From positions 42,081-106,080 of the forward strand of contig CAJXDY010000001.1 in the NCBI GenBank assembly GCA_913052135.1: DNA of 64,000 bases, read 5' to 3'. Source of the stretch: UBA8106 sp913052135 (GTDB taxonomy: Bacteria; Acidobacteriota; Vicinamibacteria; Vicinamibacterales; UBA823). The translations under genes were made by a program, and so were the position numbers. The stretch's first letter is position 1. Every line of letters begins with the position of its first letter. Shown here piece after piece: positions 17,910 through 27,068 of the stretch. The notes below the pieces were generated by a model, which saw only the letters and a list, made by a program, of their open reading frames with translations, was not told where the DNA came from and made no database searches.

Positions 17910-19073
17910 ATGAAGCGAATAGGGATGGGCCTTGTCGGAGCGGGATTAATAGGCCCACAACACATTGACGCTGTGAGGCGACTGGGCTTTGTCGATGTTG
18001 TAGCGGTCGCTGGTAGTAGTGAGAAGTCGGCCAAAGAGAAAGCAGAGATGCTGGGAATTCCAAAAGCGTACGGAGGATATCAGGCGCTCATTGATGATCC
18101 GGATGTTGAGGTGGTGCACAACTGCACCCCAAACTTCTTGCACCTACCGGTGAACAGTGCGGTGATTGCTAAGAAGAAGCACGTTGTATCCGATAAACCG
18201 CTCGCTATGAATGCGAGTGAAGCGAAGCAGCTTCTAACTGCCGTTCAGCAAGCGGGTGTTGTACACGCAGTCACCTTTAATTATCGCGGTAACCCACTTG
18301 TGCAGCAGGCGAGGGCAATGATTGCAAATGGGGAGATCGGCCAGCCACATTTTATCCACGGACATTATTTACAGGATTGGCTGATTAAGGAGACGGATTT
18401 TTCTTGGAGAATCGAACCCGAGAAGGGTGGGCCATCGTCAGCTATGGGAGATATTGGATCGCACTGGTGCGATTTGGTACAGCATGTTAGTGGGTTACGA
18501 ATTGAATCAGTCCTTGCTGATCTCACTACCGTGATTCCAACACGAACAAAACCTAAAGTTGCTCGAGAGTCTTTTGCAGGAGCAGGCGCCGCTGACACAG
18601 GAGAAACGTTTACAGTAGAGGTAGAGGATTTAGGGTCGGTACTTGTTCGATTCGAGAATGGCTGTAAGGGTGTGTTTTCGGTGGGACAAGTATGCGCAGG
18701 TCATAAGAACAACCTTGTGTTCGAAATCGATGGAATGGGTGGTTCCGTGCGGTGGCATCAAGAAAGGCAAAATGAGTTGTGGGTGGGACGTCGAGACGGT
18801 GGAAATATTGACATGGCGAAAGATCCTGGAATGATGGATGAGTCCATACAACATTACACCCACTTACCTGGTGGGCACCAAGAAGGATTTGCGACCGCCT
18901 TTCACAATGTCATCAGAGATATCTATGGTGTCATCTTGGAAGAAGGGGCCCGAAATGATATCCGACCTCCAGCTTTTGCAACTTTTGAGGATGGGTATCG
19001 TGCGAATTGTATTGTGGATGCCGTTCTTGCAAGTTCTGCTGCGGGTGGAGTCTGGACTCAGGTGCAGTACTAA
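17910..19073 (+). CDS. Gfo/Idh/MocA-family oxidoreductase
   Basis: A 387-residue NAD(P)-dependent sugar oxidoreductase. The Rossmann motif GLVGAGLIGPQHIDAV is at the N-terminus, and SDKPLAMNASEA contains the catalytic-site Lys of the (E/D)KP motif. DIGSHWCDLVQHV provides the His of the second domain. Members act on inositols, amino sugars or glycosides. Its place after glycosylasparaginase suggests a role in amino-sugar or glycoside processing; the exact substrate is unknown. Confidence 0.9.
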   Translation: MKRIGMGLVGAGLIGPQHIDAVRRLGFVDVVAVAGSSEKSAKEKAEMLGIPKAYGGYQALIDDPDVEVVHNCTPNFLHLPVNSAVIAKKKHVVSDKPLAMNASEAKQLLTAVQQAGVVHAVTFNYRGNPLVQQARAMIANGEIGQPHFIHGHYLQDWLIKETDFSWRIEPEKGGPSSAMGDIGSHWCDLVQHVSGLRIESVLADLTTVIPTRTKPKVARESFAGAGAADTGETFTVEVEDLGSVLVRFENGCKGVFSVGQVCAGHKNNLVFEIDGMGGSVRWHQERQNELWVGRRDGGNIDMAKDPGMMDESIQHYTHLPGGHQEGFATAFHNVIRDIYGVILEEGARNDIRPPAFATFEDGYRANCIVDAVLASSAAGGVWTQVQY

Positions 19074-19147
19074 ACACTAGGCGTGGGTATTACGAATTAG
19101 AGAAGGGTCGCTTACGCGGTTTTAGTCGTAGGTAATAGGAGGCTTTA

Positions 19148-20308
19148 ATGTCTATTTCACGTCGTGACTTTGTTCGAGCGTTAGGTTTGAGTGGTGTGGC
19201 CCTACACTCGAGCTCCAAGGCAGGGGATTCGATGGAGTTGATGAGTCCACGAATGCCTAGCAGTAATCAGCCGTTTAATCGGTTATACGATGCCGGATTC
19301 ATTAATCTCAGTTCGAACACAAGTCCTCGAGGTCCCAGCGATGCTGTGCTTGAGGTTTTAAGAGGTCGTATCTCACCTAGCCTCGGACGATATCCTGAAA
19401 ATACTGGTTTATTAATTGAGGCGATTGCTGAAAAAGAGAAGTCCTGCCCTGATCAAGTGTTGCTCAGCACGGGGTCTGGTGAGGTCTTGGTTGGCGCTGT
19501 TCATGCCTTTGTAACAGCAACACGACCACTTGTTATTGGCATTCCATCATACGAGACACCAGTGGCAACTGCTGAATTACTGGACCTGCCAGTTAAATCG
19601 GTGCCGGTCGATGAACGATTACAACTTGACCTCGACGCGATGGCCGAGGCTGCTGTTGGGGCGGGACTTGTTTATCTTTGTAATCCCAACAACCCGACTG
19701 GGGTAGCGCATTCGGCTTCTTCCATCAAGAAGTTCGTGGAACAAGTGCAGAATACATCTCCCGAAACAGCGATTTTGATCGATGAAGCCTATATAGAATT
19801 TGCGAACGATCCGACAGTGAGTACTGCGTTGCCGCTGGCATTGGCCTCTCCAAACATCATGATTACCAGGACCTTTTCGAAGATTTATGCGATGGCTGGT
19901 TTACGCATCGGATATGCACTTGGGCAAACTGAAACTCTTGAGCGTATGAGAAGGACGGCTCGATTTGGCAGCGTGACTGTACTTAGTGCGGCTGCAGGCT
20001 TGGCAGCATTACAAGATTCTGCCCATAGAAGCTGGGAAATTGAAGAGAATCGAAAAGTGCGAGAATTTACCTTGAATGCATTTCGTCAAATTGGTCGTGA
20101 GGTAACGAATTCACAAACTAATTTCGTGTGGGCGAACGTTGGACAAACCTCCAAGTCGTTCCGCGACGCCTGTTTCGAGTTGGACGTCTTGGTGGGGAGA
20201 GATTTTAGACCCATAGGTAATCACTACTCCAGGATTTCACTGGGGACCATGGACGAAATGCGCCAAGCTGTTCAAGTGTTCGAAACTGTACTGACAGAAA
20301 ACGAGTGA
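19148..20308 (+). CDS. HisC-like class I/II aminotransferase with Tat signal
   Basis: A 386-residue fold-type I PLP enzyme of the histidinol-phosphate aminotransferase branch: LVYLCNPNNPTG, DEAYIEF and the PLP lysine in TFSKIYAMAGLRIGYA. Unusually it starts SISRRDFVRALGLSGVAL, a twin-arginine signal, so the folded PLP-loaded protein is probably exported. A strong binding site (GGAGG) precedes the ATG. It lies upstream of the glutamine-synthetase-like gene and may be part of an amine/amino acid catabolic set, but it need not have histidine activity. His biosynthesis genes are not nearby. Confidence 0.85.
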   Translation: MSISRRDFVRALGLSGVALHSSSKAGDSMELMSPRMPSSNQPFNRLYDAGFINLSSNTSPRGPSDAVLEVLRGRISPSLGRYPENTGLLIEAIAEKEKSCPDQVLLSTGSGEVLVGAVHAFVTATRPLVIGIPSYETPVATAELLDLPVKSVPVDERLQLDLDAMAEAAVGAGLVYLCNPNNPTGVAHSASSIKKFVEQVQNTSPETAILIDEAYIEFANDPTVSTALPLALASPNIMITRTFSKIYAMAGLRIGYALGQTETLERMRRTARFGSVTVLSAAAGLAALQDSAHRSWEIEENRKVREFTLNAFRQIGREVTNSQTNFVWANVGQTSKSFRDACFELDVLVGRDFRPIGNHYSRISLGTMDEMRQAVQVFETVLTENE

Positions 20309-20341
20309 TGACTGAATGTCCGTACCTGATTGAAAAGCGCA

Positions 20342-20370
20342 ACCAGTTATCAGAACGCACTGGTGTTTTT
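20342..20370 (+). terminator. Weak hairpin with T-run between the aminotransferase and GS-like gene
   Basis: ACCAGT at 20342-20347 pairs with ACTGGT at 20359-20364 around an 11-base loop, followed by GTTTTT. The short stem makes it a weak terminator at best; it might modestly reduce read-through from 19148-20308. Confidence 0.35.
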
Positions 20371-20387
20371 AGCACATTGGAGATGTT

Positions 20388-21770
20388 GTGACCCTACCAC
20401 GAGATGGCTTTTTAACTCTTAAGCAGCTCACTGCGTTGGTGAACAGTGACGAGATCGATACAGTTCTTGTTGGTTTTCCAGATCTCTACGGTCGGTTGAT
20501 GGGCAAGCGGTTTGATGCAACATTTTTCCTGGAGACCGCTGAGCGTCAGGGCACGCACTGTTGTGATTATCTGCTGACTGTTGATATGGAGATGACCCCC
20601 GTTGCTGGGTACGAGCTCGCAAACTGGGAGAGCGGGTACGGCGATTTTCACATGATGCCTGATCTCTCAAGCTTACGGGTCGCGAGTTGGCTTGAAAAGA
20701 CGGCACTGGTGATTTGCGATCTTCATAATGGGGCAACCGCAGCACCGATCGATGAGTCACCGAGGGCTATTTTGAATAGGCAGGTGGCTGCTGCGTCGAA
20801 AGCGGGGTTTGATGCCTTGGGTGCATCCGAACTTGAGTATTACATGTTTGAGGACAGTTATCGCGAGGCGCACACACAGCACTATGATGGCCTACAACCA
20901 ACTGGGTGGTACCTCGAGGATTACGACGCGTTGCAGGGCACCCGTGTCGAACGTTTTAATCAGCCAGCACGACGGCATCTTGCGAGGTCTGGGGTGCCGG
21001 TCGAGACTTCAAAGGGAGAGTGGGGTCTAGGTCAGCATGAATTGAATATTCGTTACGCAAATGTGCTTGAGATGGCGGATCGCCACATCATTTTCAAACA
21101 GTGTCTGAAAGAAATAGCTGATTCATTAGGTATCAGTGTCAGCTTTATGGCGAAGTACGCCAAAGATCAGGCAGGGTCGAGTTGTCACGTGCACTTGAGT
21201 TTACGGGCAGATGGACGAACGGCGTTCACTGGTGACCAAACCCTTGGTCCAATTCGTTGCTCGAATATATTCAAGTGGTTTTTGGGTGGATGGATCGCTC
21301 ATGTGCCAGACGTCATGGTGTTTTACGCGCCAAATGTAAATTCCTATAGACGATATCAAGAGAAGTCGTGGGCTCCAACACGGTTGGCTTGGAGTCACGA
21401 CAATCGAACTGCTGGCTTTCGAGTGGTTGGCAGTGGTGAGAGTTTACGGATCGAATGTCGGTTGCCAGGTGCTGATTGCAATCCTTACCTTGTCTTTGCC
21501 GGGTCCTTAGCGTCTGGGTTGGACGGTGTGGCAAATAAAATTGAACCGCCACCACATTTTTCTGGGAATTTGTATGCTGCGACTGAGCAACCGAGTGTCC
21601 CGAGCTCTCTTGAGGAGGCCACCAACCTTTTTGAGACAAGCTCTTTCGCACGTTCTGTGTTTGGAGACAGAGTCGTTCAGCATTATGCTCATTTTTTTAA
21701 GACGGAAGCTTCGGCCTACGATGTATCCGTTGGAAATTGGGAACGAAAGCGCTATTTCGAGCGCATCTAG
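20388..21770 (+). CDS. Glutamine synthetase-family gamma-glutamyl ligase (PuuA-like)
   Basis: A 460-residue GS-fold ligase. It has the glutamate/ATP-site residues in GASELEYYMFED and GQHELNIRYANVLEMADRH, and RIECRLPGADCNPYLVFAG near residue 345, typical of the PuuA/GlnT branch that ligates glutamate to putrescine or other amines. The neighbouring C26 hydrolase and ALDH support gamma-glutamylated amine catabolism rather than ammonia assimilation. It begins with GTG at 20388, with TTGGAGA 5 bases before it; the ATG at 20383 is out of frame and hits a stop at once. Confidence 0.88.
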   Translation: MTLPRDGFLTLKQLTALVNSDEIDTVLVGFPDLYGRLMGKRFDATFFLETAERQGTHCCDYLLTVDMEMTPVAGYELANWESGYGDFHMMPDLSSLRVASWLEKTALVICDLHNGATAAPIDESPRAILNRQVAAASKAGFDALGASELEYYMFEDSYREAHTQHYDGLQPTGWYLEDYDALQGTRVERFNQPARRHLARSGVPVETSKGEWGLGQHELNIRYANVLEMADRHIIFKQCLKEIADSLGISVSFMAKYAKDQAGSSCHVHLSLRADGRTAFTGDQTLGPIRCSNIFKWFLGGWIAHVPDVMVFYAPNVNSYRRYQEKSWAPTRLAWSHDNRTAGFRVVGSGESLRIECRLPGADCNPYLVFAGSLASGLDGVANKIEPPPHFSGNLYAATEQPSVPSSLEEATNLFETSSFARSVFGDRVVQHYAHFFKTEASAYDVSVGNWERKRYFERI

Positions 21771-21779
21771 CCAGCGGCA

Positions 21780-22502
21780 ATGACACGTCCCACAATCGGC
21801 CTGTCCATGTATGGTAGAGATGACCGAGGACACTTCTATTTACCCTCCGAGTATGTCGATGCGGTGCGCAGAGCCGGTGCGAGTGCAGTTCTCTTACCTC
21901 CTGGCGAGCAAGATCTTGATGCCTGGCTCGAGCGTGTTGATGGCTTAATCTTTTGCGGTGGAGGTGATATCGATCATGGGGCTTACGGTGGACGACCGCA
22001 CTCAAGCTTTTATATGGTTGACGCAGAGCGGGACAAAACAGAATTCGCACTTGCGCATCGTGTGTTAGAGCGAAGTATTCCCACGTTAGCTATCTGCCGT
22101 GGTGTTCAGGTATTTAACGTGGTCATGGGTGGCACGCTTCACGAACATCTGCCAGATGTTGTTGGAAACACGGTGGCCCATCGAGCACCGCCGAAAGAAC
22201 CCACGCTGCACACTGTCATTTTGAAGGCAGACTCAAAGGTTTCCAAAATTCTTGGAACGTGCGAATGCGATACGATGTCATGGCATCATCAGGCAATAAA
22301 TAAAGTTGCTTCAACGTTAACGGTGGTGGGGCATGCACCTGACGGCACAATCGAGGCTGTAGAAAAGGATGACCATCCTTGGTTGGTGGCTGTGCAATGG
22401 CACCCTGAGTTGACAGCTGACGAAGATGCTAGGCAACAGCGATTATTTGACTCCCTTGTAACCGTGGCGGGTGACATGTCTGTTGCCAATAAACGTTCAT
22501 AA
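21780..22502 (+). CDS. Gamma-glutamyl hydrolase-like class I glutamine amidotransferase (PuuD-like, C26)
   Basis: A 240-residue class I amidotransferase-fold hydrolase. Nucleophile Cys is in AICRGVQVFNV, the catalytic His in QWHPEL, and the GGGDIDHGAYG segment near residue 60 is typical of PuuD. PuuD frees gamma-aminobutyrate from its glutamyl conjugate. It follows the GS-like gene by 9 bases, so they should be made together. Confidence 0.9.
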   Translation: MTRPTIGLSMYGRDDRGHFYLPSEYVDAVRRAGASAVLLPPGEQDLDAWLERVDGLIFCGGGDIDHGAYGGRPHSSFYMVDAERDKTEFALAHRVLERSIPTLAICRGVQVFNVVMGGTLHEHLPDVVGNTVAHRAPPKEPTLHTVILKADSKVSKILGTCECDTMSWHHQAINKVASTLTVVGHAPDGTIEAVEKDDHPWLVAVQWHPELTADEDARQQRLFDSLVTVAGDMSVANKRS

Positions 22503-22542
22503 TGCATTAGTGGTTCTGTGTGACGTTTTCGAGGAAGAGTGA

Positions 22543-23316
22543 ATGAGACTTAACGACAAGGTGGCAGTGGTCACTGGCGGCGCCAGTGGAATTGGGCGAG
22601 CCACCACTCTTTTGTTTGCTGCTGAGGGAGCGAAAGTTGTCGTGGTTGACCTCAACGAGAAGGCTGGACTGGAGACGGTCAGGTTGACTGAGGAGAAGGA
22701 TGGAGTTGCAACGTTTTGTAATGCTGATGTTTCTACCGCATCAGGATGCGAATCGATGGTAAAGATTGCAGAGCAGTCCTATGGACGGCTCGACGTACTT
22801 TTTAATAATGCGGGCATTATGCATAAGGACGATCATGATGCGATTCAAACAGACGAAGCTGTTTGGGACCTCACCATGAATGTGAACTTGAAGAGTGTAT
22901 TCTTGGGATGCAAGTTTGGCATTCCCGCACTACGACGATCTGGAGGCGGTTCTATTATTAATACCGCCTCTTTTGTTGCATTGATGGGCGCGGCAACGCC
23001 CCAGTTGGCCTATACGGCTAGTAAGGGTGGAGTGCTTGCTCTTAGTCGAGAGTTGGCTATCGTTCATGCCCGTGAGCATATACGGGTCAACGCCTTATGT
23101 CCTGGGCCATTGCGCACCGAATTATTGATGAAAGCACTTGATACAGAAGAAAAAAGACAACGCCGGCTCGTCCATATTCCTATTGGCCGATTTGGAGAAG
23201 CTGAGGAGATTGCGCAGGCGGTCCTCTATCTTGCATCGGATGAATCATCATTTGTGACTGGATCCAGTTTTGTGGTCGATGGCGGCATTACGAGTGCATA
23301 TGTAACACCCGAGTGA
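22543..23316 (+). CDS. Short-chain dehydrogenase/reductase (SDR)
   Basis: A 257-residue classical SDR: TGGASGIGRA binds NAD(P), NNAG is present, and YTASKGG supplies the Tyr and Lys of the active site. The stop TGA shares a base with the ALDH start. In the glutamylated-amine pathway no PuuB-type oxidase is visible here, so this SDR might take part in an alcohol/aldehyde step; this is speculation. Confidence 0.92.
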   Translation: MRLNDKVAVVTGGASGIGRATTLLFAAEGAKVVVVDLNEKAGLETVRLTEEKDGVATFCNADVSTASGCESMVKIAEQSYGRLDVLFNNAGIMHKDDHDAIQTDEAVWDLTMNVNLKSVFLGCKFGIPALRRSGGGSIINTASFVALMGAATPQLAYTASKGGVLALSRELAIVHAREHIRVNALCPGPLRTELLMKALDTEEKRQRRLVHIPIGRFGEAEEIAQAVLYLASDESSFVTGSSFVVDGGITSAYVTPE

Positions 23317-24698
23317 TGGGAATGCCGCTCGAGATCATAAATCCCTACGATCAATCACTTGTCTGCCGCGTTCAAAATGACGAGGGCGAGAGACTTGAGA
23401 AGAAGATTGCGGGTGCCCACGCAGCGTTCCAACATTGGCGCCAGGTACCGATTGGTGAGCGAATTGTACAAGTCCAAGCCGGACTTAAACGCTTTCAGCA
23501 AAACTCTACAGTAATTGCTCGAGATGTAACACGACAAATGGGCAAGCCGATTGTGCAAGCTCAGCGTGAAGTTGACACGGTTTTTGAGCGTGCTGAATAC
23601 ATGATATCGATCGCTGAAGAGAGCCTAACGCCAGATATTCTACCGGAATTAGAAGGCTTCGAGCGCCGTATCGAACACGTCCCACTTGGCGTGGTTTTGA
23701 ATGTCGCGGCTTGGAATTATCCACTCCTTATTCCTATTAATGTAGTGGTTCCAGCACTTCTTGCAGGCAATACGGTGCTATTAAAGCATTCAGCCAAAAC
23801 GCCACTTTCAGGTCAAGCCTTTGCTGAAGCGTTTGGAGACTTGGAGGTTACAGGTCTGGTCACAAGTCTTGTTTTGAGTCACGAAACAACAGCCGCTGTT
23901 ATCGCAGATCCCCGTGTGGCTCATGTCTCATTCACCGGGTCCGTGACAGGAGGCTCAGCAGTCTATCAGCAAGCTGCAAAGCGGTTCATTGATGTGGGAC
24001 TTGAGCTTGGCGGCAAGGACCCTGCCTACGTTGCCGAAGATGCTGACGTGAAGTTTGCAGTGGCTAATACTGTCGACGGTGCATGTTACAACGCTGGGCA
24101 ATCCTGTTGCGCCGTGGAGCGGGTATATGTCCATCGGCACCATCTTGAAGAGTACCTTGACCGTGCCCAACAGGTCATTGAAGCGTATAGGACGGGTGAT
24201 CCGCTAGAGGAAGCCACGACCTTGGGTCCCTTGGTGAGCCGGTTGGCTTTGGAAGAGGTTGAGCGGCAAGTGAGTGACGCAATTGACCGTGGCGCACGCC
24301 TATTGACAGGAGGCCGCCGAGTGCCAGGACATCGTGGAAATGTGTTTCCAGGCACCCTGATTTCTAATGTGCCGAATGAGGCTTCAGTGATGCAAGACGA
24401 GAGCTTTGGACCGATCGTACCCGTACGGGGAGTTGAGAATGATGAAGAAGCACTTCGGTGCATGAGAGAAACTCGCTTCGGATTGACAGCTTCGGTCTGG
24501 ACGACTGATCGCAATCGTGCTGAGCGATTCGGTCGGTTGCTAGAAAGCGGTACTATTTTTCAGAACCGATGCGACTATTTGGATCCAGCGCTGCCTTGGA
24601 CTGGCTATGGAGATTCTGGAAAGGGCTCAACGATGTCTCGGTACGGATTCTATCATCTTACTCGTCGTAAGAGTATTCACTTTAAAACCAAGATATAA
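23316..24698 (+). CDS. Aldehyde dehydrogenase
   Basis: About 460 residues. The active Cys lies in NAGQSCCAVERVYVH (first Cys after GQS), the catalytic Glu in VGLELGGKDP, and VLNVAAWNYPLL marks the ALDH superfamily. Overall it resembles succinate-semialdehyde or gamma-glutamyl-aminobutyraldehyde dehydrogenases. The ATG at 23316 overlaps the SDR stop (TGATG); an in-frame GTG at 23313 is the alternative. It would oxidise the aldehyde in amine degradation. Confidence 0.93.
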   Translation: MGMPLEIINPYDQSLVCRVQNDEGERLEKKIAGAHAAFQHWRQVPIGERIVQVQAGLKRFQQNSTVIARDVTRQMGKPIVQAQREVDTVFERAEYMISIAEESLTPDILPELEGFERRIEHVPLGVVLNVAAWNYPLLIPINVVVPALLAGNTVLLKHSAKTPLSGQAFAEAFGDLEVTGLVTSLVLSHETTAAVIADPRVAHVSFTGSVTGGSAVYQQAAKRFIDVGLELGGKDPAYVAEDADVKFAVANTVDGACYNAGQSCCAVERVYVHRHHLEEYLDRAQQVIEAYRTGDPLEEATTLGPLVSRLALEEVERQVSDAIDRGARLLTGGRRVPGHRGNVFPGTLISNVPNEASVMQDESFGPIVPVRGVENDEEALRCMRETRFGLTASVWTTDRNRAERFGRLLESGTIFQNRCDYLDPALPWTGYGDSGKGSTMSRYGFYHLTRRKSIHFKTKI

Positions 24699-24768
24699 TA
24701 ATTTCCCTGCGGAAGATGGCTGGCAGACTTCTCGTCACGGCCACATCCGGATCTGTGACCAGTGACAC

Positions 24769-27030
24769 ATGACTAGTCTTACTCTCCCACCCCTACGTCT
24801 ATCGCCTGTCATTCTCGTCTTTTGGCTGCTTGGATTATTCGTCGTCTCGTCAGTTGCTGCGCACCAACAGGGCGATACTAATACAAAGCGTTCCTTTCAA
24901 GCGTTACGACTCGAGCCAGGTGAAAATATAACAGTTGATGGAGTGTTAGCAGAAGCTGCGTGGGATCGCGCAGAACCGGCAGGTGAGTTCGTACAACAGG
25001 AACCCTCTGAAGGTGGTGCACCGACAGAACGAACCGATGTATTTGTCGTCTATAGCCAAGATTACCTTTATATCGGCGCCATGTTATACGACAGTGAACC
25101 AGACGGTATTCTTGGTCATCAGAAACAACGAGACCGGGGTCTTGGTGGTGATGATCGCTTCATGTGGATGTTCGACACCTTTCTGGATGGTCGCACGGGC
25201 TATTTTTTTGAAACGAACCCGGCTGGATTATTGGGTGACGGTTTAATGCGTGCAAGCAGTGGAAGGCGGGGCTTGTCGAAGGAATGGGACGGCATCTGGA
25301 ATGTGAAAGCCGTCCAAAGTGAGATGGGCTGGTCGGTTGAAATTGAGATTCCGTTTCGAACACTGAACTTCGATGAGTCGCTTGATACTTGGGGTATTAA
25401 TTTTCAGCGCACCATTCGTCGGAAACAAGAAGAACTGCTATGGTCTGGTCATCGTCGGAATCAAGGCATGTTTCAAGCAGTTCACGCGGGGCTTCTTACC
25501 GGACTGTACGACATTTCGCAGGGACTTGGTCTTGAGGTGAAGCCTTACGGCACCGCGGCCTGGCGGGATGTGAGTGGTGAAGTCACCACGCCATCTGATT
25601 TGGGATTCGATCTGAATTACAATCTCACCCCTAGTCTAAAAGCGGCGTTCAGTATTAATACTGACTTTGCTGAAACAGAAGTGGATCGCCGAAGAGTCAA
25701 CCTTACGAGATTTCCACTGTACTATCCAGAGCAACGAGATTTCTTTCTCGAAAACGCGAGTGTCTTTGATATTTCGTCGTCGAGTTTAGGGAGTTCCGTC
25801 TTCTTTAGTCGCAATATTGGTTTGGCTGGTGGAAAAGAAGTGCCTATTGTATTCGGTAGTCGACTAACCGGACAGGCGGGCGCATACGACCTTGGGTTTA
25901 TTCAGGTGAGAACTGCTCGCAGTGACAAGCTAGGAGCTGAGGACTTTACTGTTGGCCGGGTAAAGCGGAATTTCTGGCGTCAGTCAACCGTCGGAATGCT
26001 GTATACAAGACGGGCGACTGGCACCCTAAACAAGGATCTTGCTCCACTTGATCGCCATACAATTGCTGCAGATCTGAACCTGATGACGTCTAGTTTTCTT
26101 AGCGACAAAAATCTGCAGTTCGAGGCATTTTATGTTGTGCACAATGATCCCAAGCGAGAGGGAACAGCGAATGCTGGGGACCGATCAGCTCGAGGAATTC
26201 GACTGAATTACCCCAATGATATTTGGCGTGCGCACGTTTCTTATCGCGAGTTCGGAGACGACTATAGCCCTGCTGTTGGTTTTACACCACGCAATGGGTT
26301 TAGACGGCTCCAACCATCATTTAGTTGGAATCCACGACCGGCGAGGTGGGGACAGGTCCGTCAGATAGAGAATGAGATTCGCTACGAACATCTTCTTACA
26401 CTCGATAATGTTTTACAGACGCAGAAGGTGCAGCTCACCTTGTTCCAACTGGAGTTTGAAAGCGGTGACCGGCTAGGTATTCGAGCGAGTAACAGTTTTG
26501 AACGCCTCGACAAGAGTTTCGAGATCAGCGATGGCGTAGTCTTGGCGACTGGGGATTATCGCTACAATGATTTTCGGATAGATGCTCGCACAGCTAGTCA
26601 GCGAGTCGTTTCCGGCAACGTCGGGTTTAGCGCTGGAGAGTTTTGGTCTGGCCGCCGAACCTCAACGAACCTCAATCTCAGTGTTCGTCCCTATCAAGGA
26701 ATTACGCTCTCGTCGAATTATCGTCACGACAACGTGAATCTCCCGGAAGGAAAGTTTTCAACTGACCTTGTGCGTATGTCAGGCGAATGGCACGTTAGCC
26801 CTTGGACGTCTGTCACGAGTAACGTTCAGTATGACTCTGTGAGCGACGTGGTCGGCTTGTTTGGCCGTCTACGCTGGATTGTGACACCAGGCAGTGATTT
26901 TTTCCTGGTCTACGCTCATAACTGGCAATACGACCCGAACTGGCAGGCTGACCCAATGAACGTTCGTAATCGTTTCGTGACGCTTTCACGGGGTGCGGCA
27001 ACGAAGATTAACTACACGCACCGCTTCTGA
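24769..27030 (+). CDS. DUF5916 outer-membrane protein with CBM9-like N-terminal domain
   Basis: A 753-residue exported protein. After a signal peptide (hydrophobic run ending SVAAH), residues 45-215 contain ITVDGVLAEAAWDRA and later FETNPAGLLGD and WDGIWNVKAV, typical of the CBM9/DOMON-like part of DUF5916 proteins. The remainder is beta-strand-rich with alternating hydrophobicity and ends in Phe (NYTHRF), as in outer-membrane barrels. Such proteins are common in Acidobacteriota and Bacteroidetes and are thought to bind or transport carbohydrate. Function here unknown. Confidence 0.85.
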   Translation: MTSLTLPPLRLSPVILVFWLLGLFVVSSVAAHQQGDTNTKRSFQALRLEPGENITVDGVLAEAAWDRAEPAGEFVQQEPSEGGAPTERTDVFVVYSQDYLYIGAMLYDSEPDGILGHQKQRDRGLGGDDRFMWMFDTFLDGRTGYFFETNPAGLLGDGLMRASSGRRGLSKEWDGIWNVKAVQSEMGWSVEIEIPFRTLNFDESLDTWGINFQRTIRRKQEELLWSGHRRNQGMFQAVHAGLLTGLYDISQGLGLEVKPYGTAAWRDVSGEVTTPSDLGFDLNYNLTPSLKAAFSINTDFAETEVDRRRVNLTRFPLYYPEQRDFFLENASVFDISSSSLGSSVFFSRNIGLAGGKEVPIVFGSRLTGQAGAYDLGFIQVRTARSDKLGAEDFTVGRVKRNFWRQSTVGMLYTRRATGTLNKDLAPLDRHTIAADLNLMTSSFLSDKNLQFEAFYVVHNDPKREGTANAGDRSARGIRLNYPNDIWRAHVSYREFGDDYSPAVGFTPRNGFRRLQPSFSWNPRPARWGQVRQIENEIRYEHLLTLDNVLQTQKVQLTLFQLEFESGDRLGIRASNSFERLDKSFEISDGVVLATGDYRYNDFRIDARTASQRVVSGNVGFSAGEFWSGRRTSTNLNLSVRPYQGITLSSNYRHDNVNLPEGKFSTDLVRMSGEWHVSPWTSVTSNVQYDSVSDVVGLFGRLRWIVTPGSDFFLVYAHNWQYDPNWQADPMNVRNRFVTLSRGAATKINYTHRF

Positions 27031-27068
27031 ATCGACTGTGTTCTTGATGTGTGTCGAGGCATGGCGCT

